Shown: positions 1-7,543 of the stretch, in pieces
How positions within the stretch are numbered: position 1 is the stretch's first letter
Layout of the letters: the number at the start of each line of letters is the position of its first letter
NCBI GenBank assembly: GCA_036307825.1
Contig: JAXJWW010000042.1
Coordinates: 47,116 to 111,115 of the forward strand
DNA length: 64,000 nucleotides
DNA from: RGIG9060 sp036307825
GTDB lineage: Bacteria > Spirochaetota > Spirochaetia > Treponematales > Treponemataceae
Direction: 5' to 3'
Notes under the pieces: generated by a model
Told to the model about the DNA's origin: nothing
The model's database searches: none
The model's input: only the letters and a program-made list of their open reading frames with translations
Position numbers and translations under genes: made by a program

Positions 1-1
1 T

Positions 2-874
2 ATTATCGATTATTCTCTAAATGAAGCACGACAAAACAGAAAAAATAGTATTGTTTTTGCATCAACTGATATTTTGGAAAAACGAAGAAGAGAAATCGAA
101 ATAACACAGGCTGTTTCTAATGCTATAACAAATTCATCTTTTAAAGTGTATTTTCAGCCGATTTATTCTCTAAAAGAAAAACGATATACAAAGATGGAAG
201 CCTTAGTTCGTCTTATTGATGAAAATTTAGGTTTTATTCCACCAGATGAGTTTATTCCTATTGCTGAAAAAAATGGTGATATTCTTGCTATTGGGGAAAT
301 TGTTTTAGAAAAAGTTTGTGCTTTTATCGAAGAATATCATCCAGAAGATTATGGAATAAAATCTATTCATGTAAATCTTTCTGTTGTACAATGTATGCAA
401 GAAAATATTGGAATTAGACTATTAAATATTATTGATAAATATAAAATTCCACATGGTTTAATTGATTTTGAAATTACAGAATCCACAGCAGATAACTCAA
501 GCGAAAACCTTGATAAAGTTATGAAAGAATTTAACAAAAATGGAATAGATTTTTCTTTAGATGATTACGGAACTGGATATAGCAATCAATCAAATCTTAT
601 GCGATATCCTTATTCAATAGTAAAAATTGATAAATCTTTGGTGTGGGCTTGTGATAAAAATCCTAAAGCATTAATTTCATTGAAACACACTATCGCTATG
701 ATAAAAGATTTAGATATGGGAGTTTTGGCTGAAGGTGTAGAAACTCAACATCATATCGATTTTCTTGAACAAATCGGTTGTGATTTTTTGCAAGGATATT
801 ATTACTCAAGACCACTTCCTGTTTCAGAATTAATGGATGTTATAAAAGAAACAAAAATTAAAGGTGAAAGTTAA
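2..874 (+). CDS. c-di-GMP phosphodiesterase, EAL domain (5' end outside window)
   Basis: The reading frame is open to the left edge, so only the C-terminal part is seen; the TTG at 74 is not a real start. The visible part is a complete EAL domain, which hydrolyses cyclic di-GMP to pGpG. Signature motifs occur in order: EALVR, HVNLS, DFEITES, the DDYGTGYS loop (DDFGTG in most relatives), VKIDKSL, AEGVET and QGYYYSRPLP, so the metal-binding and catalytic residues look intact. The upstream residues (DYSLNEARQNRK) resemble the end of a GGDEF domain, so the whole protein is probably GGDEF-EAL (inference). No U-rich terminator follows, only dyads. Confidence 0.9.
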   Translation: MIDYSLNEARQNRKNSIVFASTDILEKRRREIEITQAVSNAITNSSFKVYFQPIYSLKEKRYTKMEALVRLIDENLGFIPPDEFIPIAEKNGDILAIGEIVLEKVCAFIEEYHPEDYGIKSIHVNLSVVQCMQENIGIRLLNIIDKYKIPHGLIDFEITESTADNSSENLDKVMKEFNKNGIDFSLDDYGTGYSNQSNLMRYPYSIVKIDKSLVWACDKNPKALISLKHTIAMIKDLDMGVLAEGVETQHHIDFLEQIGCDFLQGYYYSRPLPVSELMDVIKETKIKGES

Positions 875-925
875 GATTTTTCATTTATGTGTCAAATTGA
901 TACAGATAGATTGTGTCAAAAAGAA

Positions 926-1040
926 ACATTTTGATAAAATGTCCCAGTTTTGATGCTTAAATAAAGAAATTGGTCTATTTTGAACTATTTTTTAGCAAAT
1001 TTTGTAAATGAATGATTTAAATTTTGCTAGAAAATAGTTC
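926..1040. repeat. Two inverted repeats in the 413-bp gap before hsp20
   Basis: The gap 875-1287 holds no gene. It contains a 7-bp-arm palindrome at 926-942 (ACATTTT/AAAATGT) and a long dyad with 18-base arms, 982-999 and 1023-1040 (one G-T mismatch, 23-base loop). Neither is followed by a T-run on either strand, so they are poor intrinsic terminators. The long dyad ends about 150 bases before the predicted hsp20 transcription start, the usual distance for an enhancer-binding site of a sigma-54 promoter. Confidence 0.6.
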
Positions 1041-1165
1041 TTAAAATCATAAATTTTTCAAAATATCTATAAAAATTTCCTAAATTTTCTCTTTTTTAGA
1101 TAAAAAATCCTTCAAAAAATCTATATTTTTTCTTTTTTGCACAAAATTTTAAAAAAAAGTAAAAG

Positions 1166-1182
1166 TTGGCACGAAAAATGCA
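1166..1182 (+). promoter_or_regulatory. Sigma-54 (RpoN) promoter of hsp20
   Basis: The sequence TTGGCACGAAAAATGCA has GG at 1168-1169 and GC at 1180-1181, exactly ten bases apart, inside near-consensus -24 (TTGGCAC) and -12 (TGCA) blocks. Predicted transcription start is near 1192, leaving a leader of about 95 bases before the hsp20 ATG. Confidence 0.8.
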
Positions 1183-1287
1183 ACATTAGTTTATGAAAGC
1201 CAAATGGCTAAAATAAAATATTGTTTGCGTTGCAAACTTCTAATCATTTTTGTAAATTACAGAATTTTCTGTAGAAAAGGAAAAGTT

Positions 1288-1806
1288 ATGAACACAGTAT
1301 CATTTTTTAACCCAAAATTCACATCTGGTTTTTTTGATGCATTTGACCGCAATTTTTATGGAAGAAGAGAAAATCCTGAAATGCCAAAAAGATTTGTTCC
1401 GAAAGTTGATGTAAAAGAAACAAAAGATTCATACATTCTTGATATGGAACTTGCAGGTTTTTCAGAAGACAAAGTTGATATCGAATTACAAGACAGAGTT
1501 CTTACAATTTGTTCAAAAAATGAACATCCTCGTTGTCAAGGTGAAAAAACAACTGAAGCTGAAAACCCAGAAAAAAATCTTTCAGCAACAGAAGAAAAAG
1601 AAGTTGCACCAAAACCACAAAGAACAGAATTTAAATGGCTTGTAAAAGAAAGAGGTTTTGGTTTAAAACATTTTTCTAGAAGTTTTACTTTACCAGAAGA
1701 TATTGATGGCGAAAATGTAAATGCAACTTTCAAAAATGGACTTTTAACAATTACAGTTGCAAAGAAAACTGAAACAAAAAGTCGAAAAATTGCAATTAGT
1801 GCATAA
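1288..1806 (+). CDS. hsp20: Small heat-shock protein, Hsp20/alpha-crystallin family
   Basis: This is a 172-residue ATP-independent holdase chaperone. The ATG at 1288 is chosen because an AAAAGGAAAAG-type ribosome site precedes it; upstream in-frame codons lie in the leader. The alpha-crystallin core is visible from VPKVDVKETKDSYILDMELAG to the closing strand LLTITVAKK. Unusually, the core is interrupted at about residues 78-112 by a charged Lys/Glu/Pro-rich stretch (containing NPEKNLSATEEKEVAPKP) longer than the usual loop, before FKWLVKERGFG. The gene stands alone and seems driven by the sigma-54 promoter just upstream, followed by a hairpin terminator. Confidence 0.9.
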   Translation: MNTVSFFNPKFTSGFFDAFDRNFYGRRENPEMPKRFVPKVDVKETKDSYILDMELAGFSEDKVDIELQDRVLTICSKNEHPRCQGEKTTEAENPEKNLSATEEKEVAPKPQRTEFKWLVKERGFGLKHFSRSFTLPEDIDGENVNATFKNGLLTITVAKKTETKSRKIAISA

Positions 1807-1830
1807 AATATTTTAGACTAAAATCGATAA

Positions 1831-1915
1831 AGAGGATGTCTTAAAAGTTGTGTCATCTTGAAATAATTTTAGGATGACACAGCGATTTTATTCAACGGAC
1901 ATTCTCTTTTTGTTT
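1831..1915 (+). terminator. Nested hairpin after hsp20
   Basis: Outer arms 1831-1840 and 1899-1908 (AGAGGATGTC/GACATTCTCT) enclose an inner perfect 8-bp dyad GTGTCATC/GATGACAC (1850-1857, 1873-1880), followed by TTTTTG. This is probably the hsp20 terminator; the inner dyad resembles dispersed GTCATCC-type intergenic repeats (from memory). Confidence 0.6.
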
Positions 1916-2010
1916 TTAAAATTGATTTAATTTATCTTGCCGAATTATCATAAATTGATTATCTTTAATATAATAGAATAAATTTTTACTACAAAATGGA
2001 AGGAAAAAAA

Positions 2011-3984
2011 ATGGCAACATTTCAGTTTCAAACAGAAGTAAATCAGCTTCTAAAATTGATTATTCATTCAATGTATTCTAACAAAGACATTTTTTTGCGA
2101 GAAATTGTTTCAAACGCATCAGATGCATTGGATAAAATTAAATATCTTACATTATCAGATGAAAACTATAAATCTGTAGCATTTGACCCACGAATTGATA
2201 TTTCATTTGATGAAGGTGCAAAAATTTTAGTTGTTCAAGATAGCGGAATCGGTATGAACGATGAAGACCTTACTGCAAACCTTGGAACAATCGCTCGTTC
2301 TGGAACAAAGGCTTTTATTGAAGCATTAGAAAACGAAGCAAAAAAAGATTCTGCCTTAATTGGACAATTTGGTGTTGGATTTTATTCAGCATTTATGGCT
2401 GCTTCTAAAATTGATGTAATCACAAAAAAAGCTGGAACAGAAAAAGTTTACAAATGGACAAGTAACGGAACAAACAGTTACGAGTTAGAAGAACTTTCTA
2501 TTGATAGCGAAGAATCAAAAAAATATGGTTTTGACAAAGAAGGTTCTCATGGTTCTGCTATCGTTATGTCTTTAAATGATGAAAGTGGAGAATACGCATC
2601 TCGCTGGAAGGTTGAAGACTTAATTAAAAAATATTCTGACCACATAGCATTCCCAATTTATCTTCATTATTCACAAAATAAATATGACGATAAAGGAAAT
2701 GTTACAGAAACAGAAAACAAAGTTGACCAAATCAATAGCGCAAGTGCTTTATGGAAACGCTCAAAATCAGAATTAAAACCAGAAGATTATAAAGATTTTT
2801 ATAAAACACTTTCTCACGATTCTAGCGATCCACTTATGTATGTTCATACAAACGCAGAAGGAACACAAGAATATACAACATTATTTTATGTTCCAGAATT
2901 TGCTCCATTTGATATGTATCAAGCAGATTACAAAAGTGGTGTAAAACTTTATGTAAAACGCGTTTTTATCACTGATGATGATAAAGAACTTTTACCAGCT
3001 TACTTACGATTTGTTCGCGGAATTATCGATTCAGAAGATTTACCTTTGAATGTAAGCCGAGAAATTTTGCAACAAAATAGAATACTTTCTTCAATTAAAA
3101 CTCAGTCTGTAAAAAAACTTTTGAGTGAATTTAAGAAAATGGCAGAAAACTCAAAGAAAGCTCTTGCAGTTGCCGAAGCCGAAAGAACTGATGAGCAAAA
3201 AGAAGCAATTAAAAAATGGGCACAATTTGTTTCACAATACAATCGTCCATTGAAAGAAGGTTTGTACACAGATTTTGCAAACAAAGAAGATTTGTCTGAA
3301 CTTATCAGATTTAAATCAACTGCAGAAGAAGGAACAGGCGAAAATAATTGGACAAGTTTTGCAGATTATGTTCAAAGAATGAAAACTGACCAAAAAGCAA
3401 TTTACTACATCACAGGTGGTGATGAAAAAAATCTTCGTGCTTCTCCATTGTTGGAAGCTTACAAAGCAAAAGGTTTTGAAGTTCTTATTATGAATGATGA
3501 TATTGATGATATCGTTATTCCAATGTTGAACAAATACAAAGATTTTGATTTAAAAGCTGTAAACCGCGCTGGAAGTGATGAAGAATTAGGTGTTGATAAA
3601 TCAGAAACAGAAAAGAAAGAAAAAGAGTTCAAATCAGTAATTGATAAAATCAAAAATGCTCTTGGCGAAAAAGTAAAAGATGTTGTACTTTCAAAACGCC
3701 TTTCTGATTCTCCATGTTGTATTGTTGTGGACGAAAATGATCCATCTTTACAAATGGAAAGAATGATGAAAGCAATGGGACAAGCAACTTTTGGAAGTGT
3801 TAAACCTATTCTTGAAGTAAACGCAGATCATCCAATTATTGCAAAATTGAAGGAAACAGAAGATGCCGATTATATCGCTGATGTTTCTTCTGTATTGCTT
3901 GACCAAGCATTACTTGTTGGTGGCGCTGAACTTACAGACCCTGCTGACTTTGTAAAACGAATGAATAAATTGATTACAAGATAA
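2011..3984 (+). CDS. htpG: Hsp90-family molecular chaperone HtpG
   Basis: This is a 657-residue cytosolic ATP-dependent chaperone of normal bacterial length. The start is the ATG at 2011, because GGAAGGA lies immediately upstream; the ATG at 1996 would put that site inside the coding region. The GHKL ATPase domain shows SNASDALDKI, the VQDSGIGM box and GQFGVGFYSAF. The middle domain shows YVKRVFI and LPLNVSREILQQNRIL, and the C-terminal dimerisation domain begins near VVLSKRLSDSPCC. It lies 200 bases after hsp20 but behind that gene's hairpin, so it probably has its own promoter. Confidence 0.97.
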   Translation: MATFQFQTEVNQLLKLIIHSMYSNKDIFLREIVSNASDALDKIKYLTLSDENYKSVAFDPRIDISFDEGAKILVVQDSGIGMNDEDLTANLGTIARSGTKAFIEALENEAKKDSALIGQFGVGFYSAFMAASKIDVITKKAGTEKVYKWTSNGTNSYELEELSIDSEESKKYGFDKEGSHGSAIVMSLNDESGEYASRWKVEDLIKKYSDHIAFPIYLHYSQNKYDDKGNVTETENKVDQINSASALWKRSKSELKPEDYKDFYKTLSHDSSDPLMYVHTNAEGTQEYTTLFYVPEFAPFDMYQADYKSGVKLYVKRVFITDDDKELLPAYLRFVRGIIDSEDLPLNVSREILQQNRILSSIKTQSVKKLLSEFKKMAENSKKALAVAEAERTDEQKEAIKKWAQFVSQYNRPLKEGLYTDFANKEDLSELIRFKSTAEEGTGENNWTSFADYVQRMKTDQKAIYYITGGDEKNLRASPLLEAYKAKGFEVLIMNDDIDDIVIPMLNKYKDFDLKAVNRAGSDEELGVDKSETEKKEKEFKSVIDKIKNALGEKVKDVVLSKRLSDSPCCIVVDENDPSLQMERMMKAMGQATFGSVKPILEVNADHPIIAKLKETEDADYIADVSSVLLDQALLVGGAELTDPADFVKRMNKLITR

Positions 3985-4008
3985 TTTTAGTAAGTTTAGT
4001 TAAAGACG

Positions 4009-4042
4009 AAGGACGATTACTTTTTGTGGTCGTCCTTTTTTA
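4009..4042. terminator. Terminator between htpG and the convergent XRE gene
   Basis: Arms AAGGACGA (4009-4016) and TCGTCCTT (4030-4037) are followed by a T-run on the + strand. The hairpin abuts the stop codon of the XRE gene on the other strand and may serve both. Confidence 0.8.
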
Positions 4043-4447
4043 TTCCAAGTCTAGTATCTTTTGGATTGTGTCATCGCAAAATTTGTTTATAGATTTTATC
4101 ATTTCTTTTTTTTCTTGGTAAATTATATCTGCAATTTTTTCTTCGGTTAATTTTTCTGTGTTTTTATTAGAAAGTAAATTTGTATCCTCTAAAAGTTGTG
4201 ATGGTTCTGTATGCAGAGCTTTTGCTAATTTTATCAAAGTTTTATCACTAACCCAAGTTTTACAATGCTCAATATCAGATAAATAAGGAAGTGAAATTTC
4301 AGCATTTTCGGCAAGTCTTTCTTGTGTAAGATGATATTTTGCGCGTAAATTACGAATATTTGTTGAGAGAATTTTGCGTAAATATAGATTTTCTGCTTCA
4401 TCAGAAAAATTATCTTTTGGCATAAAGCCATTATATGTTAATATCAT
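4040..4447 (-). CDS. XRE-family HTH transcriptional regulator
   Basis: A 135-residue DNA-binding protein. A lambda-repressor-like HTH spans about residues 28-86 (LRAKYHLTQERLAENAEISL, then YLSDIE and LIKLAKAL). The C-terminal 50 residues are charged and probably helical, with no known effector domain. Start codon ambiguous: ATG at 4447 or at 4423; neither has a clear ribosome site. It is divergent from the P-loop gene at 4520, and a 17-bp palindrome lies in that gene's promoter spacer, so it probably represses the neighbour and perhaps itself (inference). Confidence 0.85.
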   Translation of the reverse strand: MILTYNGFMPKDNFSDEAENLYLRKILSTNIRNLRAKYHLTQERLAENAEISLPYLSDIEHCKTWVSDKTLIKLAKALHTEPSQLLEDTNLLSNKNTEKLTEEKIADIIYQEKKEMIKSINKFCDDTIQKILDLE

Positions 4448-4450
4448 TGA

Positions 4451-4505
4451 TTGACAAAATATGTAGAATACATATAAAATAAATCTATGATGAGAACATA
4501 GGTTT
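4451..4505 (+). promoter_or_regulatory. Promoter with palindromic operator in its spacer
   Basis: TTGACA (4451-4456) and TATAAA (4473-4478) are 16 bases apart. A perfect palindrome ATATGTA-GAA-TACATAT (4459-4475) fills the spacer. A second dyad AAATCTATG/CATAGGTTT (4481-4489, 4497-4505, one G-T mismatch) covers the expected start site. Both are candidate binding sites for the divergent XRE protein. Confidence 0.65.
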
Positions 4506-4519
4506 ATAGGGGGGTAGAA

Positions 4520-4984
4520 ATGAAAACAAAATTTATATTTATAAGTGGGGCTCCTAATACTGGAAAATCCACAACACTAAAAGAACTTTATAAATTCTTA
4601 AAAAAAACTAAAAAGTTTAAAGAAACCAAATCAAAAATAATTGCTAATGACGAAGGAATGTTTATATTAGAAGGATATGACAATAAAGGAAAATCTATAA
4701 AAATACTAATTAATTATCCATCAGATACAGAAGTCATAATTGATTATGTTTATGATTTTTATACTAAAAATAAACCTTTTGATATTGTTATTACATCTAT
4801 TAGAGATATGCATTCCGAACGAGATTATTTATTAGATAAATTTAATATAACTGAAGACTACATAGAACTCCCACTTGCAAAAGTAACTCGAAAAAACGAC
4901 AAAAAACTTGCTTGCAATAGTTATTACACAAGAGTCTTAAATTTGTTAAAACATATTCTTTCTTTATCACCATACAATTTGTAA
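4520..4984 (+). CDS. Small P-loop NTPase of unknown function
   Basis: 154 residues with a textbook Walker A, GAPNTGKST, at residues 10-18 directly after a hydrophobic first strand (KFIFIS). A hydrophobic strand FDIVITSIRD near residues 88-97 could carry the Walker B acidic residue. The fold suggests a nucleotide kinase-like or small GTPase-like enzyme, but no substrate motif is recognised. A G-rich ribosome site (GGGGGG) precedes the ATG. It is divergently paired with an XRE gene whose likely operator controls it, and it precedes a secreted FGE-fold gene by 45 bases. Function not assigned. Confidence 0.7.
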   Translation: MKTKFIFISGAPNTGKSTTLKELYKFLKKTKKFKETKSKIIANDEGMFILEGYDNKGKSIKILINYPSDTEVIIDYVYDFYTKNKPFDIVITSIRDMHSERDYLLDKFNITEDYIELPLAKVTRKNDKKLACNSYYTRVLNLLKHILSLSPYNL

Positions 4985-5029
4985 ATCATGATTGATTAGA
5001 AAATAACATTCATTTATAGGAGAAATTTT

Positions 5030-5596
5030 ATGAATAAAATTATATTTATTTTACTTACATTGTTAATGTGTACATCTGTTTTTGCACAAGTTCAACAAGT
5101 TGATCCAATTTTACTTGTAAAGACTTTAGAAAAAAACAGAAACACAGAAATTACATTTGTAACAGAACTCAATTTAAATAACCTTGGTTGGGATAACGAA
5201 GGTTATTTAAAATTAACAACTGTTAATAGTGAAAAATATAGTTTGATTGCCGAAATAGAAACAGAATTTTTAAGGGAGATAATAAATTATAAAAATCAAA
5301 AATATAAAGTTTCTTTTCAGTTAAAAAGTTCTAAACCTAAGGTTTATGCTGTTACAAAAATTGAAGGACTTGAAACTGTAGCTGAATATAAAGCAAGAAT
5401 TGAAGCTGAACGACTTGCGCGATTAGAAGCAGAACGAATTGCCGAAGAAAAGAGGCTTGAAGAAGAACGCCTTGCAGAAGAGGCAAGATTAGAAGCAGAA
5501 CGAATTGCTGAAGAAAAAAGACAACGAAATGCACAATATTTGCCAACTTATGAGGGGCATTTAGCAAAAGCAAAAAAATATGAAACTGAAAAATGA
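5030..5596 (+). CDS. Secreted FGE-fold surface protein, N-terminal part (gene split by in-frame TGA)
   Basis: 188 residues ending at TGA 5594-5596. A Sec signal peptide is clear: a Lys near the start, a hydrophobic core (IIFILLTLLMCTSVF) and a signal peptidase I site after VFA. A small folded domain follows, then an Ala/Glu/Arg-rich coiled coil from about residue 120 with two near-identical blocks built on RLEAERIAEEKR. AGGAG precedes the ATG. The same frame continues past the TGA as WCYALGSYYDAMGT with no shift and joins the reading frame below, so this is the front of one 731-codon gene rather than a separate protein. From memory, related Treponema proteins run through this point without a stop. 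Confidence 0.8.
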   Translation: MNKIIFILLTLLMCTSVFAQVQQVDPILLVKTLEKNRNTEITFVTELNLNNLGWDNEGYLKLTTVNSEKYSLIAEIETEFLREIINYKNQKYKVSFQLKSSKPKVYAVTKIEGLETVAEYKARIEAERLARLEAERIAEEKRLEEERLAEEARLEAERIAEEKRQRNAQYLPTYEGHLAKAKKYETEK

Positions 5597-5629
5597 TGGT
5601 GTTATGCTTTAGGATCTTATTATGATGCA

Positions 5630-7225
5630 ATGGGAACAGTTGGTCTTGACCCAGAATATAAAACTGAGGCTGTAAATGGTTACAACGCATTAAAAGAATC
5701 TATCTTATCTGGAAATCCTGGTTTTGGAACATATAACGCCTTTACACTTCATGATGAATGGAAAAGGCTTTTAATTGATGCTGAAAAATATGGATGTAGT
5801 TTTAATCCTTACGAAGTAACTGTAGGTGATTTAGTTCAAGGTGATTTAGATTATACCTCAAAGACAGCAAGTTATAGTGCAGAAATCTCTTATAAAATAG
5901 GTGCTAGGTATATGTATACAATTAGAATTATTGAGGATGGATATAAAATAGCATATAAAGCTGATTGGAGCAAATTACCAAAAGAATGGCCAAAATATTC
6001 CGTAAGTTATAAAGATAATGATGCGTACAATGTAAATGGGGCATATATTTTTATTGCAGACAAATATGATTTGTATGGAAAAGTAATTGACTATAGTTAT
6101 TATAATGCTTTTGGTATTAACCATAATTTTACTTACAGCATTAATGTACAAATTCCATTTACTTCTAGAATTGAAAATATTTTTTACCAAGAAATTGATA
6201 CTCTTATAGATTGTAAGTTTAATATTGTTGATGAAAATGGAAAAGAACTTGTAAAACCTGTAAGATGTCTTTTAGGTCGACAATCTAAAGTTTTATTTAC
6301 TGGTATAACTCCTGAAATAATGAATTTAATCGATAATGACAAGGCTTTCATTAATCCTATTGGATGTTATCTTCAGTATGGAAAATATGATTCAAAACTA
6401 GATGAGGGAGGACGAAGTTTTATTAAAAATTTTCCAGAAGTACAGTTATCTTTAGAAACTGCTGAAATTATCTGTTGGAACAACAAATTTGATAAAACTT
6501 ATGATTCCATTAATAAGATTAAAGCATATGAAATAAAACAAAAATTTGACACGGATTATCTTGACAATATAAATAATATTAATTTCGACATGATTTCAAT
6601 TACTGAAAAAAATCTAGAAATTGCAAAAACAGAAACAACTCAGAAATTATATGAATCTGTTATGGGGTCAAATCCAAGTAAATTTAAGTTCTGGCTAAAT
6701 CCTGTAGAAAATATTTCCTTCTATGATGCAATATATTTTTGCAATAAACTTTCCATTATTAAAGGATTAACACCTGTATACTCAGTAGATAGAAACATAG
6801 ATTTTACGGAATGGAATTATACACCTCATGAAGGACATTCAATAGAAGGTGAAATAACACAAAATCTATCTGCAAATGGATATCGATTACCAACCCTAGA
6901 AGAATGGCAATATGCTGCAAGAGGTGGAGAAGATTATGATTATGCTGGTAGTAATGATTTATATGAAGTTGCATGGTTTAAAAAAAATAGTAATTCTGTA
7001 TCTCATTATGTAGCACAAAAAAAAGCAAATGGATATGGATTGTACGATATGTCTGGTAATGTTTCTGAGTTGTGTTGGGGTTCTGACAACGACCGTTATT
7101 GCAGCTGTGGTGGCGGTTACGACGACTACCCCATGAACTGTGAGGTTAGTAGCAGTCCTCGTAGCAACACCGCTAGATACGGTTCTACTTCCATCGGTTT
7201 CCGTATAGTTCGTTCATACAAGTAA
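5630..7225 (+). CDS. FGE-fold surface protein, C-terminal part with DGR-like variable region
   Basis: 531 residues from the first ATG after the in-frame TGA; that ATG has no ribosome site, so independent translation is doubtful. The protein has a region of unknown fold (residues 1-320), then an FGE/SUMF1 sulfatase-modifying-factor fold: EIAKTETTQKLYESVMGSNP, FYDAIYFCNKLS, NGYRLPTLEEWQYAARGG, GLYDMSGNVSE and a final GFRIVRS. The paired catalytic cysteines of true FGE enzymes are not seen, so a ligand-binding (C-type-lectin-like) role is more likely than formylglycine formation. The last ~50 codons switch to C-ending codons rare elsewhere in the gene. Status: pseudogene, read-through gene or recent nonsense mutant. 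Confidence 0.8.
   Translation: MGTVGLDPEYKTEAVNGYNALKESILSGNPGFGTYNAFTLHDEWKRLLIDAEKYGCSFNPYEVTVGDLVQGDLDYTSKTASYSAEISYKIGARYMYTIRIIEDGYKIAYKADWSKLPKEWPKYSVSYKDNDAYNVNGAYIFIADKYDLYGKVIDYSYYNAFGINHNFTYSINVQIPFTSRIENIFYQEIDTLIDCKFNIVDENGKELVKPVRCLLGRQSKVLFTGITPEIMNLIDNDKAFINPIGCYLQYGKYDSKLDEGGRSFIKNFPEVQLSLETAEIICWNNKFDKTYDSINKIKAYEIKQKFDTDYLDNINNINFDMISITEKNLEIAKTETTQKLYESVMGSNPSKFKFWLNPVENISFYDAIYFCNKLSIIKGLTPVYSVDRNIDFTEWNYTPHEGHSIEGEITQNLSANGYRLPTLEEWQYAARGGEDYDYAGSNDLYEVAWFKKNSNSVSHYVAQKKANGYGLYDMSGNVSELCWGSDNDRYCSCGGGYDDYPMNCEVSSSPRSNTARYGSTSIGFRIVRSYK
7065..7216 (+). other. Candidate DGR variable region 1
   Basis: It lies between the 19-base 5' anchor GATATGTCTGGTAATGTTT (7046-7064) and a 24-base 3' anchor (7193-7216) that matches the second FGE-fold gene at 21 of 24 positions. 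Inside, many codons end in C (GAC, AAC, TGC, AGC, TAC, CCC, ACC), while upstream codons end mostly in A or T. This is the profile expected when AAC/AAY-rich template codons are randomised at adenines by a DGR. No template repeat is seen in the window. Confidence 0.6.
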
Positions 7226-7237
7226 AATATACTTAAG

Positions 7238-7305
7238 AAGGGTATAACAATATCAAATATACTTGTGGTTATACAATATGATATTAATATGTATACCCTT
7301 TTTTG
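7238..7305 (+). terminator. Hairpin after the split FGE-fold gene
   Basis: Outer arms AAGGGTATA (7238-7246) and TATACCCTT (7292-7300) plus inner AATATCA/TGATATT pairing are followed by TTTTTTG. It works as a terminator; its position just after a candidate variable region also recalls the cruciforms that assist DGR homing (inference). Confidence 0.75.
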
Positions 7306-7543
7306 TAAAAACTTTATGATAATTGAAGTTTAGTAACTGTCTAAAAATTTTTCTTCAAGAAAAGTGTATTTTTTATACTTTGTTTTTATAAGAAAACTGT
7401 ATTATTTAATGAACAGTATTTAAAGAAAAATGTGAAACTTAATTCACTTGTTTTCTCAAAGCTTAGTACAACACTTCTGGTTTGATTGTCTTTTCAACAA
7501 AGTCTGTAATTCTACTTTTGTGGACATCCTTTTTTTTATAACC
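7306..7543. other. Gap without a convincing gene
   Basis: The stretch between the hairpin and the end of trkH holds AT-rich sequence and no convincing gene. On the minus strand a 23-codon frame follows trkH with AAAAGG before its ATG (7526 down to about 7455), but nothing else supports it. Confidence 0.4.

Noticed and set aside
1536..1733. Antisense frame within hsp20
   Set aside because: Shadow of the well-supported hsp20 frame.
5594..5596. TGA as a selenocysteine codon
   Set aside because: It lies between a coiled coil and a non-catalytic region, not at a redox site, and no selenocysteine insertion hairpin is evident just downstream; a nonsense mutation is simpler.
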